From positions 1,674,001 through 1,738,000 of the forward strand of contig OZ244833.1 of assembly GCA_965220535.1 (NCBI GenBank): 64,000 nt of DNA, given 5' to 3'. Shown piece by piece: positions 1-8,744 of this stretch. Both the position numbers and the translations under genes were made by a program. This stretch comes from HK1 sp965220535. GTDB lineage: Bacteria > Pseudomonadota > Gammaproteobacteria > HK1. The notes under the pieces were generated by a model, which saw only the letters and a list, made by a program, of their open reading frames with translations, had not been told where the DNA came from and did no database searches. Every line of letters begins with the position of its first letter. Within the stretch, counting starts at the first letter, position 1.

Positions 1-890
1 GTGTTTACGGATGGATGACCGAGCTCACCGTCACCGGTCCTTATGTCAATGTCTCGATGTTCGACGATGCCGGTGTCGATCTGCCGGGCGACGATGCGAC
101 TTGGGACGATTGGGCGGCCGCCTTGCTCGAAGTCAAGGAGGCGTTGGGCCTCGATGCCGGTCTGGCGATGGACCGTACCGCGCACCGCTGGGCGGGACCG
201 GCGTTTTCGCATAATGCGAAGTTCTTCGATGACGAGGGCAATCCGATCTTGGTCGACAAGGGCTTTCGCGAATTCGCGGCCAAATTCGTCGATTGGCACG
301 AACTCGGCCTGATGCCGACCGAGGGCTGGCCTGCAGGCTCGGGCACCCAATACCGCAATGCCGCCCCGCTCTTCTTGGCGGGCAAAGTCGCCATGCATAT
401 GTCGGGCTCGTGGATGATCGGCAACTACTCGGAGAATATCAAGGATTTCGAGTGGCGTACGGTCCCGGCGCCTTGCGGCAAGGGTGGCTGCGGGGCGATG
501 CCGGGCGGAGCCGCGATGGTCGCGTTCAAATCGAGCAAGTCGCCGGAGGCCGCCGCGGGCTTCATCGAATATCTGTCGCGGGCCGAGAACGCCGAGCATT
601 ACGCGGCAAAAACCAAGTCCATCACCGCTCACCAAGGGCTGCAGGATTCGGGGGTCGACTACGAAGACGCCTCCCCGGCCGTCGCCGCCGCCTTGTCGAC
701 CTACGCCTCGTCCATCGGCAAAGCCGCCGAAACCACGCCCCAAGCCTTCACCTTTCAGGGCTACCACAAGAACTTCGTGATCTACGGCGTGATTCCGGAT
801 TACATCACGCAGGTCATCAACGGCGAGATCTCGCTGGACGAGGCCTTGAGCGCGATCGACGCCGACGTCGCCGCCAAGATCGCCGAGTAA
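1..890 (+). CDS. Sugar ABC transporter substrate-binding protein (5' end missing)
   Basis: Family 1 (CUT1-type) extracellular solute-binding protein. Only the C-terminal part, about 295 codons, lies in the window; the reading frame is open from base 3, so the start and signal peptide are upstream. Visible features are typical of the second lobe: an aromatic- and glycine-rich ligand-binding stretch (MHMSGSWMIGNY) and a conserved C-terminal helix region ending in a short acidic tail. It would capture the substrate in the periplasm and deliver it to the two permeases encoded next. The permease gene begins 15 bases after the stop, so this is one operon. The substrate cannot be named from the sequence. 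Confidence 0.9.
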   Translation, partial: VYGWMTELTVTGPYVNVSMFDDAGVDLPGDDATWDDWAAALLEVKEALGLDAGLAMDRTAHRWAGPAFSHNAKFFDDEGNPILVDKGFREFAAKFVDWHELGLMPTEGWPAGSGTQYRNAAPLFLAGKVAMHMSGSWMIGNYSENIKDFEWRTVPAPCGKGGCGAMPGGAAMVAFKSSKSPEAAAGFIEYLSRAENAEHYAAKTKSITAHQGLQDSGVDYEDASPAVAAALSTYASSIGKAAETTPQAFTFQGYHKNFVIYGVIPDYITQVINGEISLDEALSAIDADVAAKIAE

Positions 891-905
891 GCGGCACTCG
901 ATCAG

Positions 906-1970
906 GTGTTCGCCGCCATCGAAGCGGCTTTCGCCGGAACCGGCTGGCCTTTGATGGCCGCCGCCTACTGCGCGGTCGGGATCATCGTCTCCCGACCGCG
1001 CGGTTCTTTTGCCGGCCGCGTCATGGCGGTGCTGGGATGGCCGGTCGATCTGGCACAAAAACTCGCAGGTCACGGGCCGCTTCCCTATCTTTTTCTGTTG
1101 CCGAATCTGCTCGTCTTCGGCATCTACACCTTCGCCCCTTTTTTCATCAATATCGGCTTTTCCGCCACCGAGGGCAGCAGCATCCTCTTCCCCGAGCGAA
1201 ACTTCGCCGGCGGCGACAACTGGGCGCGACTGCTTTCGGATATCCAACCCGATACCGGCAGGGCCAATCTCGAGGACGACAAGTTCTACCGCTCGGTCAT
1301 GGACACCGCGGTCTTCGTCGTTTTCCAAGTGCCGATCATGGTCTTCTTCGCCTTGTCGACGGCGCTGGTCCTCAATCGCGAAATCCTCGGCCGCGGCTTT
1401 TGGCGCTCGGTTTTCTTCTACCCGGTCATGCTAAGCCCGGTGGTGGTCGGCTTCCTGTGGACGCTGATCTTGAAACGCCAAGGCGTGCTGTCCTTGACCC
1501 TGATCGAATGGGGTTGGATCGACGAACCCGTCCAATGGTTGACCGACCCCGCTTGGACCATGTTCTGGTCGGTCTTCGTCTACACCTGGGCTCACTTGGG
1601 CTTTTATATGCTGATCTTGCTGGCCGGACTCCAAGCCATCCCGAGGGATCTCTACGAAGCGGCACAGATGGACGGCACCTCGGATTGGCGGATGCTGTGG
1701 CGAATCACGCTGCCGCTGCTGATGCCGACGCTGCTGGTGGTAACGGTGCTCTCGCTGATCAAAGCCTTCCAAGCCTTCGAGGAGCTCTATGCGATGCAGG
1801 TCGGCTGGATCTCCATCGTCTCCTATATCTTCGAAACCTCGGGCTTGCGCGGGCAGCCGACGACGCACGGGCTCGGCATCGCGGCCACGGCGTCCTTGGC
1901 GGTCGCCGTTGTCCTCGCCTCGCTTTCCTTGGTGCAAATCGCGTTGTCGGGACGCGGCAGCCGGCAATGA
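906..1970 (+). CDS. Sugar ABC transporter permease, MalF/UgpA type
   Basis: Inner-membrane permease of a CUT1 sugar importer, 354 residues from a GTG start. The ATPase-contact EAA loop is clear (EAAQMDGTSDWRMLWRITLP, near residues 253-272). Several hydrophobic segments follow an extra N-terminal hydrophobic helix that shorter MalF homologues lack. It lies 15 bases behind the binding-protein gene, and its TGA overlaps the ATG of the next permease, so translation is probably coupled. It should form the transmembrane heterodimer with the downstream permease. Confidence 0.9.
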   Translation: MFAAIEAAFAGTGWPLMAAAYCAVGIIVSRPRGSFAGRVMAVLGWPVDLAQKLAGHGPLPYLFLLPNLLVFGIYTFAPFFINIGFSATEGSSILFPERNFAGGDNWARLLSDIQPDTGRANLEDDKFYRSVMDTAVFVVFQVPIMVFFALSTALVLNREILGRGFWRSVFFYPVMLSPVVVGFLWTLILKRQGVLSLTLIEWGWIDEPVQWLTDPAWTMFWSVFVYTWAHLGFYMLILLAGLQAIPRDLYEAAQMDGTSDWRMLWRITLPLLMPTLLVVTVLSLIKAFQAFEELYAMQVGWISIVSYIFETSGLRGQPTTHGLGIAATASLAVAVVLASLSLVQIALSGRGSRQ

Positions 1971-3403
1971 ACGGAGCGATGGATTTTTTCACGCGTCGCC
2001 AAGGCTTTGCCGGGCCTAGCGCGGCGGATTTGGTGGCCTACGCCTACCTCGCCTTGGGCTTTGCGATCATCTTCCTTCCGGTCAGCTGGATTGCGTTGAA
2101 CTCGCTGAAAACCGCCTTTCAGATCGAAAAACAAGATACCTCGTTGATCCCCGGCGATTTTCAGCGCGTCGGTCGAGCGACGGTCAACGGCCCCTCAGGA
2201 CGCGAGATTTTCGTGATCCCCGATCTGCCCGATTGGGTGCTGAACTGGCGCGCGCTCGATGAAGAACAGCGCAAGGAAGCCGATGTCGAGGGCTTCCTCG
2301 CCGCCTTCGAAGGACGCGAGCGATACGCCTTGAGATCGCACCTCGACCGAGTGGTCATCGAGGCCCGGGCCTTGATCGCCGAACTCGACCTGCCTGACTG
2401 GCTCAATCGATACGGCGCGATGACCGAAAGCGCCCGCGACGCCCACGATCTCGACGCCGCCTTGCACGGGCTCGATCGAGAGCAAGAGCGTTTGTTGAAA
2501 GAATATATCGGGGTCGAACCCTATCGGGCGAACCGCTTGGTCTCGCAAGTCCTGGTGCGCGCACCCCATCCCGAGACCGGGGAGATGCAGCGTTGGGCGG
2601 TCCCGAATCTGTCGACGCGGCAAGCGTTCCTGCCCGCGCGAGCGGTGCAAGGAGAGGGCTCCAAGGTGATTCGCCTGCCGGCGGATTCGGTCGTCGCCGA
2701 AAGGCGCGTGCAACCCGCTTGGGAAAACTATCTCGACCCTCTGCGAGGCACCGCCTATAACGTCAACGTCGATTTCACGACCTGCCTTACCAACTCGGTG
2801 CTGGTGACGATCATCGCCACGCTGATCACCTTGTTGATCAACTCGATGGCGGCCTTCGCCCTGTCCAAATACCGCTTTCGGGGGCAGATATTTTTCCTCG
2901 CGGTCATCCTCGCCACCTTGATGATCCCGGCGACCATCACGCTGGTCGGGGTCTTCAAGGCCATCCACGCCACCGGGTTGTCGGGCAGCATCTGGGGGGT
3001 GATCATCCCCGGGGCGGCCACCCCCGCCGGGGTGTTCATGCTGCGTCAATATATGCTGACGATCCCCGACGAGCTGATCGAGGCCGCGCGCATGGACGCC
3101 GCGAGCGAGTGGAATATCTACTGGCGCATCGTATTGCCCTTGGCGATGCCGGCGATCGCGGCGCTGGCGATCTTGTCGATCATCTGGCGCTGGAACGATT
3201 TGATCATCCCCATGGTCGCCATTTCGACGACCAAGGAGGCCTACACCATCCAACTATGCCTGCTCGAATTCCGGGGCGAGCATATCAGCCAAGAACACTA
3301 TCGCTTGGCGATGACCGTGATCAGCCTGATCCCCACCACGCTGGTCTTCGTCTTCTTGCAACGCTATATCACCACCGGTATCGCCAATACCGGCATGAAA
3401 TGA
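1967..3403 (+). CDS. Sugar ABC transporter permease, MalG/UgpE type, with a large periplasmic insertion
   Basis: Second CUT1 permease, 478 residues, well above the usual 270-300 for MalG-type proteins. The ATG at 1967 overlaps the upstream stop. A first membrane helix lies near residues 23-45. It is followed by about 200 residues of charged, soluble-looking sequence (roughly 50-255) before helix 2 and the normal core begin at FTTCLTNSVLVTIIATL. The EAA loop (EAARMDAASEWNIYWRIVLP) is intact. The insertion is in the position facing the periplasm, where it could contact the binding protein; that role is inferred. The family assignment is firm, but the function of the insert is unknown. Confidence 0.9.
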   Translation: MNGAMDFFTRRQGFAGPSAADLVAYAYLALGFAIIFLPVSWIALNSLKTAFQIEKQDTSLIPGDFQRVGRATVNGPSGREIFVIPDLPDWVLNWRALDEEQRKEADVEGFLAAFEGRERYALRSHLDRVVIEARALIAELDLPDWLNRYGAMTESARDAHDLDAALHGLDREQERLLKEYIGVEPYRANRLVSQVLVRAPHPETGEMQRWAVPNLSTRQAFLPARAVQGEGSKVIRLPADSVVAERRVQPAWENYLDPLRGTAYNVNVDFTTCLTNSVLVTIIATLITLLINSMAAFALSKYRFRGQIFFLAVILATLMIPATITLVGVFKAIHATGLSGSIWGVIIPGAATPAGVFMLRQYMLTIPDELIEAARMDAASEWNIYWRIVLPLAMPAIAALAILSIIWRWNDLIIPMVAISTTKEAYTIQLCLLEFRGEHISQEHYRLAMTVISLIPTTLVFVFLQRYITTGIANTGMK

Positions 3404-4524
3404 TTCGCCGATCGGGAGCGCTCGAAGTGGCCAGCCTCGAATTGCGCAAGGTGCGCAAGAACTTCGGTCCGGTGGAGATCATCCACGGCATCGACCTGAA
3501 TGTGCAGGCCGGGGAATTCTGCGTCTTCGTCGGACCCTCGGGTTGCGGCAAATCGACTCTGCTGCGCATGATCGCGGGGCTCGAAGGCGTCAGCGGCGGC
3601 GAGATCGCCATCGCCGGAGATGTGGTCAACCGGGTTCCGGCGGCGCGCCGGGGGCTCGCCATGGTCTTCCAGTCTTATGCGCTTTACCCCCACATGTCGG
3701 TGCGCAGCAATCTCTCCTTCGGGCTCGAGAATCTGAACCTGCCGCGCCCGGAAATCGACCGTCGGGTCGTCGACGCCGCCAAGATGCTGCAGATCGAGGA
3801 CTATCTGGCGCGCAAACCGGGTCAGCTCTCGGGCGGGCAACGTCAACGGGTGGCGATCGGCCGCGCCGTGGTGCGCGAACCGAGGATCTTCCTCTTCGAC
3901 GAGCCGCTTTCCAATTTGGATGCCGAGCTGCGGGTGGCGATGCGCGGCGAGATCTCCGCGCTGCACCGCCGGCTCGGCAATACGATGGTCTATGTGACCC
4001 ACGATCAGATCGAGGCGATGACGATGGCGGACAAGATCGCGGTCTTGCGCGCCGGGCGGTTGGAGCAGTTCGGCCTCCCGCTGGATTTGTACAACGACCC
4101 CGCCAATCGCTTCGTCGCCGGTTTCATCGGCTCGCCGCGGATGAACTTCATCCCCGGCAAGATCGAGGGCGAGGGCAAGGACGCTTTTTTCCTTTCCGCC
4201 GGCGGCGCTCGCGTGGACTTGCCTTCGGATCGCTTCGATCTGTCGCCGAATCGGGCCGTTGAACTCGGCATTCGGGCCCACCATCTGCGCCTCGACAAGG
4301 ACGAAGGGGATCTCGGGCTCGAAGTCGGCAGCGTCGAACAGCTCGGCGGCGAGACTTTCGTTTACGGGAGGGTCCCGGGCGACGGCCCCTTGACCCTGCA
4401 GCTGCCCGGTCAAGTCGCGGTCAGGGCCGGCGAGCGATTGAGGGCAGCGCCGAGTTCGGAGTCGGTGCATCTATTCGAAGCCGAGGGCGGTCGCTCCTTG
4501 CGCCGCCGGGATGCCGGCGCCTAA
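3400..4524 (+). CDS. Sugar ABC transporter ATP-binding protein, UgpC/MalK type
   Basis: Cytoplasmic ATPase of the importer, 374 residues. Walker A is GPSGCGKST (45-53), the signature LSGGQRQR begins at residue 143, and Walker B reads IFLFDEP. The H-loop lies in VTHDQIEAMTMADK. The C-terminal third has the regulatory OB-fold (TOBE) domain expected for MalK/UgpC proteins. The ATG at 3400 overlaps the upstream TGA (ATGA). A GTG at 3427 would give a more typical N-terminus, so the first nine residues are uncertain. It is the last gene of this operon; the next gene is convergent. Confidence 0.93.
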   Translation: MIRRSGALEVASLELRKVRKNFGPVEIIHGIDLNVQAGEFCVFVGPSGCGKSTLLRMIAGLEGVSGGEIAIAGDVVNRVPAARRGLAMVFQSYALYPHMSVRSNLSFGLENLNLPRPEIDRRVVDAAKMLQIEDYLARKPGQLSGGQRQRVAIGRAVVREPRIFLFDEPLSNLDAELRVAMRGEISALHRRLGNTMVYVTHDQIEAMTMADKIAVLRAGRLEQFGLPLDLYNDPANRFVAGFIGSPRMNFIPGKIEGEGKDAFFLSAGGARVDLPSDRFDLSPNRAVELGIRAHHLRLDKDEGDLGLEVGSVEQLGGETFVYGRVPGDGPLTLQLPGQVAVRAGERLRAAPSSESVHLFEAEGGRSLRRRDAGA

Positions 4525-4623
4525 AGCCCGGCGACAGGGCCGAGCGCCGAGCGCTGCCGATCCGCCGAAGCGCTCGGGGGCTTTCGTCCCGAGGAGTTCA
4601 TCCCGATAAGCGGCGGAGTTTTT

Positions 4624-6360
4624 TCAAGGGGTGTAGGGCTCTTCGATCTCCTCGACGGTCAACTCGGCCCGCTCCATGCCCCGGAAACGATTGACCGCCA
4701 AGCGATAGGCGATGCGGATCATGCCCTCGGAGTCGGTCGCGATCGGCGCCGGTCGGTCGAAGGCGATGGCGTCTAGGGCTTGATCGGAGCCCGGCGGCAA
4801 CAGGCGAAGCCGCGTATGCCGCTCGCCGACCGGCCTTTGGTCCGCCATCTTGAAAACGCCGTCGAAGACCGGCTCGGGGAATCTTTGTCCCCAAGGGGCG
4901 ATATCCCGGATCATGCGCGCCAGATCGAGGCCCAAGTCGGCGGCGGCGATCTCCCCGTCGCTGTCGACGACCGCCTCGCGCATCGCCGCCGTCATCACCC
5001 GGCCCGCACGGTCGGCAAACTCCTCGCGGAAACGCTCCAGCCCCGAGCGGACGATGGTCAACCCCGCGGCCATCGCATGCCCTCCGAAGCGCATGATCAG
5101 ACCGGGGTTGCGCACGTCGATCTCGGCCAGCAGGTCTCGTATATGCACCCCGGGGATCGAGCGCACCGAGCCGCGCAGGTTATCGGGGTCGTTATCGGGG
5201 GCGAACGCGGCCACCGGACGATGGATCCGCTCTTTCAGCCGCGAGGCGAGCAGACCGATCAGCCCCGAATGCCAATCGTCCTTGAACAAGGAGATCGCCG
5301 CCTCGGGAACGGGGGCGTCGCCGTACCGGGCAAGGAGTTCGTCGATGGCTTCTTCTTGCATCGAGGCGTCCATCTCCCGTCGCTGCCGGTTGATCGCATC
5401 GAGCCGAGCCGCGATCCCGTCGGCTTCGCCATCGTCGTCGCTCAATAGGCATTCGATTCCGATGCTCATATCCTCGAGGCGGCCGGCGGCGTTCAGCCGC
5501 GGACCGACGGCGAAGCCCAAATCCGAGGTCAGGGCATGCTCGATCGAACGCCGGCTCACCCGCAACAAGGCGCGGATCCCCGCGCTTCCTTTTCCCTTGC
5601 GAATCCTTCTTAGCCCCTGCTCGACCAAGATCCGGTTGTTATGGTCCAAAGGCACGAGGTCGGCCACCGTGCCCAGAGCCACGAGGTCGAGCAGGCCGTC
5701 GAGCCGCGGCGCCGCCGCCCGCTTGCGCCGGCGGCGACGGTAGGCGCGAAGGGCGCACATCACATAGAACATCACCCCGACCCCGGCGAGATATTTGCTC
5801 TCGAAGGGATCGCCTTCTCGATTCGGATTGACGATGGCTCGGGCCTCGGGCAACTCCTCGCCCGGCAAATGATGGTCGGTGATCAACAAGGGGATGCCCA
5901 AGGACTTGGCCCGCGCCGCCCCTTCCAGACTCGAGATGCCGTTATCGACGGTAACGATGAGATCGGGATCGTGGCGACGATGCACCCGCTCGACGATCTG
6001 CGGGGAAAGACCGTAGCCGTGGCGCATGCGATCGGGGACCTCGAAGCGGACATCCTCGGCGCCGAAGAGCCGCAGCGCCCGCACCCCCAGGGCGCAGCCG
6101 GTGGCGCCATCGGCGTCGTAATCGCCGACGATGACGATACGCCGACCGGCGTCGATGGCCTCGTCCAGCAGCGCCGCGGCGCATTCGATATCGAGCAAGG
6201 AATCCGGCTCGAGCAGGTGCTCCAAGGAATGATCCAACTCGCTTTCCGATTGCACCGCGCGCGCCGAGAGCACCCGACGCAATACGGGGTGGTGGCCCTC
6301 GAGGAAGCTAGGCATCGGCTCGCGCACTTGGCGCCGGGAGATGCGTCTTTTGCGTTTCAT
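4624..6360 (-). CDS. recJ: Single-stranded-DNA-specific exonuclease RecJ
   Basis: 5'-3' single-strand DNA exonuclease of the DHH phosphoesterase superfamily, acting in RecF-pathway recombination and mismatch and base-excision repair. It has 578 residues, the normal size. The metal-binding motifs are in order: GDYDADG (79-85), VDNG (138-141), DHH (162-164), and the DHHA1 motif GGHAMAAG around His428. The C-terminal OB-like domain is present. It ends convergently to the upstream transporter operon, with about 100 bases between the two stops. rpfE lies 70 bases upstream on the same strand, a pairing also seen in Xanthomonas and relatives. Confidence 0.97.
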   Translation of the reverse strand: MKRKRRISRRQVREPMPSFLEGHHPVLRRVLSARAVQSESELDHSLEHLLEPDSLLDIECAAALLDEAIDAGRRIVIVGDYDADGATGCALGVRALRLFGAEDVRFEVPDRMRHGYGLSPQIVERVHRRHDPDLIVTVDNGISSLEGAARAKSLGIPLLITDHHLPGEELPEARAIVNPNREGDPFESKYLAGVGVMFYVMCALRAYRRRRRKRAAAPRLDGLLDLVALGTVADLVPLDHNNRILVEQGLRRIRKGKGSAGIRALLRVSRRSIEHALTSDLGFAVGPRLNAAGRLEDMSIGIECLLSDDDGEADGIAARLDAINRQRREMDASMQEEAIDELLARYGDAPVPEAAISLFKDDWHSGLIGLLASRLKERIHRPVAAFAPDNDPDNLRGSVRSIPGVHIRDLLAEIDVRNPGLIMRFGGHAMAAGLTIVRSGLERFREEFADRAGRVMTAAMREAVVDSDGEIAAADLGLDLARMIRDIAPWGQRFPEPVFDGVFKMADQRPVGERHTRLRLLPPGSDQALDAIAFDRPAPIATDSEGMIRIAYRLAVNRFRGMERAELTVEEIEEPYTP

Positions 6361-6430
6361 CGATCGCTCCGTTTTCGATCGTCCATTTCGTAGCCCCCTT
6401 TATCGGCGGATAAGCCCGGCTCGATCCCGG

Positions 6431-7945
6431 TCAACGGTCCAAAGCAGCGGACATCGCAGCGGACATCGCCCCCGCCAATCCGCGTTTTCGCAGCGGCCAC
6501 CACCGGCGCTTGGCCGAGGCCGCCGAGGCGGTGAAACGGTGGCCGTATTCGTCGAGGATCGACAGCCGCGCGAGCCTTCCCGCCCGCAATGCCTCGAGCA
6601 AAGGCTCGGCCCAAGACGCACTGAAATCCTCGATTCCCTCTCGCCATCCCTGCGGATCCGAGCGCTTCGCGCACCGGCGAAGGGCGTCGTGCACGACGAG
6701 ATGCCTTGCCGAAGGCGAGTCCGAGAGTGAACGCTCGCTTGGGGTTCGCGCCATCCACTCGGCCGCTCCCCTTAGAGCGGGGAAAAGAGCGGGGAAGAAA
6801 GCCGCGCGGCCATCCGGCTTCGCCCCTTTCGCATCGCCCCAAGGCTGCGGGCGATGCGAGGCCTCCGAATCGCCCGAGTCGATCCCCCGCGCCTGCGGGC
6901 GGCGGGCAAGGGCGCGGACCAAGGGGTCGTCGCTCCATACGCATTCGAAAGCCCGAGGAGCATCTTCGGTTGCCCCCGGCAAGCGGCCACCGCCCCATAG
7001 CCACAGGCTGTTGATCGGCATCGCCCCGCGCCGGCTGCGCTCGATATTGGCCGGGCATTCGTGCAAGGCCATCTGCACCAGATTGCTCCATCGGCGCCAA
7101 AAGGCGGCATCCTCGCCCTCGGGCAGATGGCGGGAAACCGCCTTTGCGACGAGCGTCGACGGCGGCACGGTCTTCAGGCGAGGCGGCGAAGGCAGCGCGA
7201 CATACCAGCGCGAAGGATGCGCGGCGACGACGAAGGGTCCTTGAGGTTCGAGCGCATCGTTGATCGCTTGCGCAAAGGCGTCGGCCTCGACTTGATAAAG
7301 CGCGTGAGGCGCATGAGCGGAAGGCGAATCCGTCGAGGAGGCATCGAGGGCCGCCAAGGAAAGGGGGTCGCTCAGGACCAGATCGGCGATATCCGCAAGC
7401 AGGTGCACCGGGTCGGCACGAAGCCATGCCACCTGCGCCCTATCGACATCGGGTGGGGCCTCGAGTGGGGCCTCGGGCGGGGCCTCGGACAGGGGCGAGG
7501 CCGCGGCGTCTCCGGCGCTCGTTGCCTGCGCCTCGGGGCTTTGCGAGGGCTGCGGGCGATCGATCGTGGCCGTCAGGGCCGCCACCGGCCAATCGTGATC
7601 GGCAGGCGGGTCGGCCCAACCGAAGAGGCGGAAGATCGACCCCTCGAAGGAGGGCTGCTGCGACTCGCCTTTCTCCTCGTCTTTGGCGTATCGACAACGA
7701 TCGAGCAGTCGATCGAGAGCGTTTGTATCCAACGTGGCGCAAAAAGCCTCGATCGCGCTTCGAGCCTCGTCGGCATCGCCCTTCTGTCCGCCGATTCCTC
7801 CCTCGACGATACGCCCCACCGGTCCGAGCAGACCCGGCACCAAAAGATCGAGGGCGAGCCCCGACGAGGGCGCCTCTTTCGAGTCGGCGCCGTCGCCGCC
7901 GCTTTTCAAAGAACTCGCCAAGGAGCTCGTCAAGAGGCTCGTCAA
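6431..7945 (-). CDS. rpfE: RpfE-like protein of unknown function (start uncertain)
   Basis: Resembles the RpfE family (regulatory protein gene next to recJ in Xanthomonas; phosphoglycerate-mutase-like by some annotations). Its hallmark is the segment PINSLWLWGGGRLP, preceded by a tryptophan-rich stretch (FWRRWSNLVQMALHECP). The open frame runs back to 8353, but the part beyond about 7950 lies over the cupin gene and reads like a shadow. No ATG occurs in the plausible region, so a TTG or GTG start is likely. I give the TTG at 7945, the first of several in-frame TTGs inside a short imperfect repeat (TTGACGAGC units). The true start may be 40-80 residues further in, where the family-like DLLVPGLLGPV begins. 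A proline/alanine/glutamate-rich linker is inserted in the middle. Confidence 0.7.
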   Translation of the reverse strand: MTSLLTSSLASSLKSGGDGADSKEAPSSGLALDLLVPGLLGPVGRIVEGGIGGQKGDADEARSAIEAFCATLDTNALDRLLDRCRYAKDEEKGESQQPSFEGSIFRLFGWADPPADHDWPVAALTATIDRPQPSQSPEAQATSAGDAAASPLSEAPPEAPLEAPPDVDRAQVAWLRADPVHLLADIADLVLSDPLSLAALDASSTDSPSAHAPHALYQVEADAFAQAINDALEPQGPFVVAAHPSRWYVALPSPPRLKTVPPSTLVAKAVSRHLPEGEDAAFWRRWSNLVQMALHECPANIERSRRGAMPINSLWLWGGGRLPGATEDAPRAFECVWSDDPLVRALARRPQARGIDSGDSEASHRPQPWGDAKGAKPDGRAAFFPALFPALRGAAEWMARTPSERSLSDSPSARHLVVHDALRRCAKRSDPQGWREGIEDFSASWAEPLLEALRAGRLARLSILDEYGHRFTASAASAKRRWWPLRKRGLAGAMSAAMSAALDR

Positions 7946-8030
7946 GGGGCTCGCCGAGGGTCGCGACAAGGGGCCCGTGGCACCGATTTCGCTCCGGACA
8001 GGCTCGCTTCGCCTCGAAGCGCGCCGGGAT

Positions 8031-8741
8031 TCATTCCCGGCACCCGTCGATCGCCGGGCCTCGGCCGGCGGCTCGATCCGCCTTCGGCGAGCCGTCGAGC
8101 ACCGACATCGGGGCGTGAAGGTGGTCGGTCCATGCCGCCATCGAAAGCAGTGGCTCGGCTCTCGTTTGCATCGCATGCCCTTCTTGGCTTGCGTGGAATA
8201 TCCATTCGCCGGGGCGGCGGCTTCGCCAGATTCGATCGCCTTGTTGCCACATCGCATTCCCCGCAAGAACGAGATAGACCTCCGGAGCGCGATGGCGATG
8301 CGAAGGATAGAGGATACGAGGAGCCTGCAGGGAAAACCAAAGCGCCAAGTCACCGGGGTGTCGGAAAGGGGCTTGGTAATCGCGCATCTTGATATCGGGA
8401 CCGATCAACTGCGTCGCCGTATATCCGAAAAACAACTCGTCCGCCCCGTCGCCGGTCGCATAAGGGGTGATCCAACGAAGGCGAGGCGAGGCCTCGAGCA
8501 GGGCATCGACCAGATTCCGATCGGGGTCGCTCCTTGCGGCATCGGATACCGACTTCTCCAGCCATTTTTTCGTCGCCGGAGTGGCGGCGGCTTCGACGGA
8601 TTTCTCGGCGAGCGGTCGTTGCAGCAGATCGTGCAAAAGCGCGATCTCCTCGGTGCAATCGTTCGGATCGCGGACGCTTTCGTGCACCCTCTCTCGCAAA
8701 GCCGCCAGCAGTCGATCGAATACCCGCCTATCCTCGGACAC
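8031..8741 (-). CDS. Cupin protein resembling DMSP lyases (DddL/DddQ/DddW group)
   Basis: 236 residues. The C-terminal half is a single cupin barrel with the metal-binding pattern H148-x-H150-xxx-E154-x-Y156 (HRHRAPEVYLVLAG) and a second histidine at 189 in EGHAMQT, followed by PLLSMAAWTDHL. This order and spacing match the dimethylsulfoniopropionate-lyase cupin family, in which the metal centre cleaves DMSP to DMS and acrylate. The N-terminal 90 residues are helical, as in DddL/DddQ-type proteins. The activity is inferred from the motif only; many members of the family are untested. The GTG start at 8741 has a GGAGG ribosome-binding site inside the end of the upstream TOPRIM gene, with only three bases between stop and start. 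Confidence 0.75.
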   Translation of the reverse strand: MSEDRRVFDRLLAALRERVHESVRDPNDCTEEIALLHDLLQRPLAEKSVEAAATPATKKWLEKSVSDAARSDPDRNLVDALLEASPRLRWITPYATGDGADELFFGYTATQLIGPDIKMRDYQAPFRHPGDLALWFSLQAPRILYPSHRHRAPEVYLVLAGNAMWQQGDRIWRSRRPGEWIFHASQEGHAMQTRAEPLLSMAAWTDHLHAPMSVLDGSPKADRAAGRGPAIDGCRE

Positions 8742-8744
8742 GCT

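Noticed and set aside
293..1966. Open frame continuing upstream of the MalG-type permease
   Set aside because: It overlaps the binding-protein and first permease genes in another frame and has arginine/glycine-rich shadow composition. The ATG at 1967 with a stop overlap is the natural start.
4530..4620. Terminator between the sugar operon and recJ
   Set aside because: A short CTCGGG/CCCGAG hairpin is present, but no T-run follows in either direction, so it was not called.
7946..8353. N-terminal extension of the RpfE-like frame
   Set aside because: It lies entirely over the cupin gene in another frame and is arginine- and serine-rich without family similarity.
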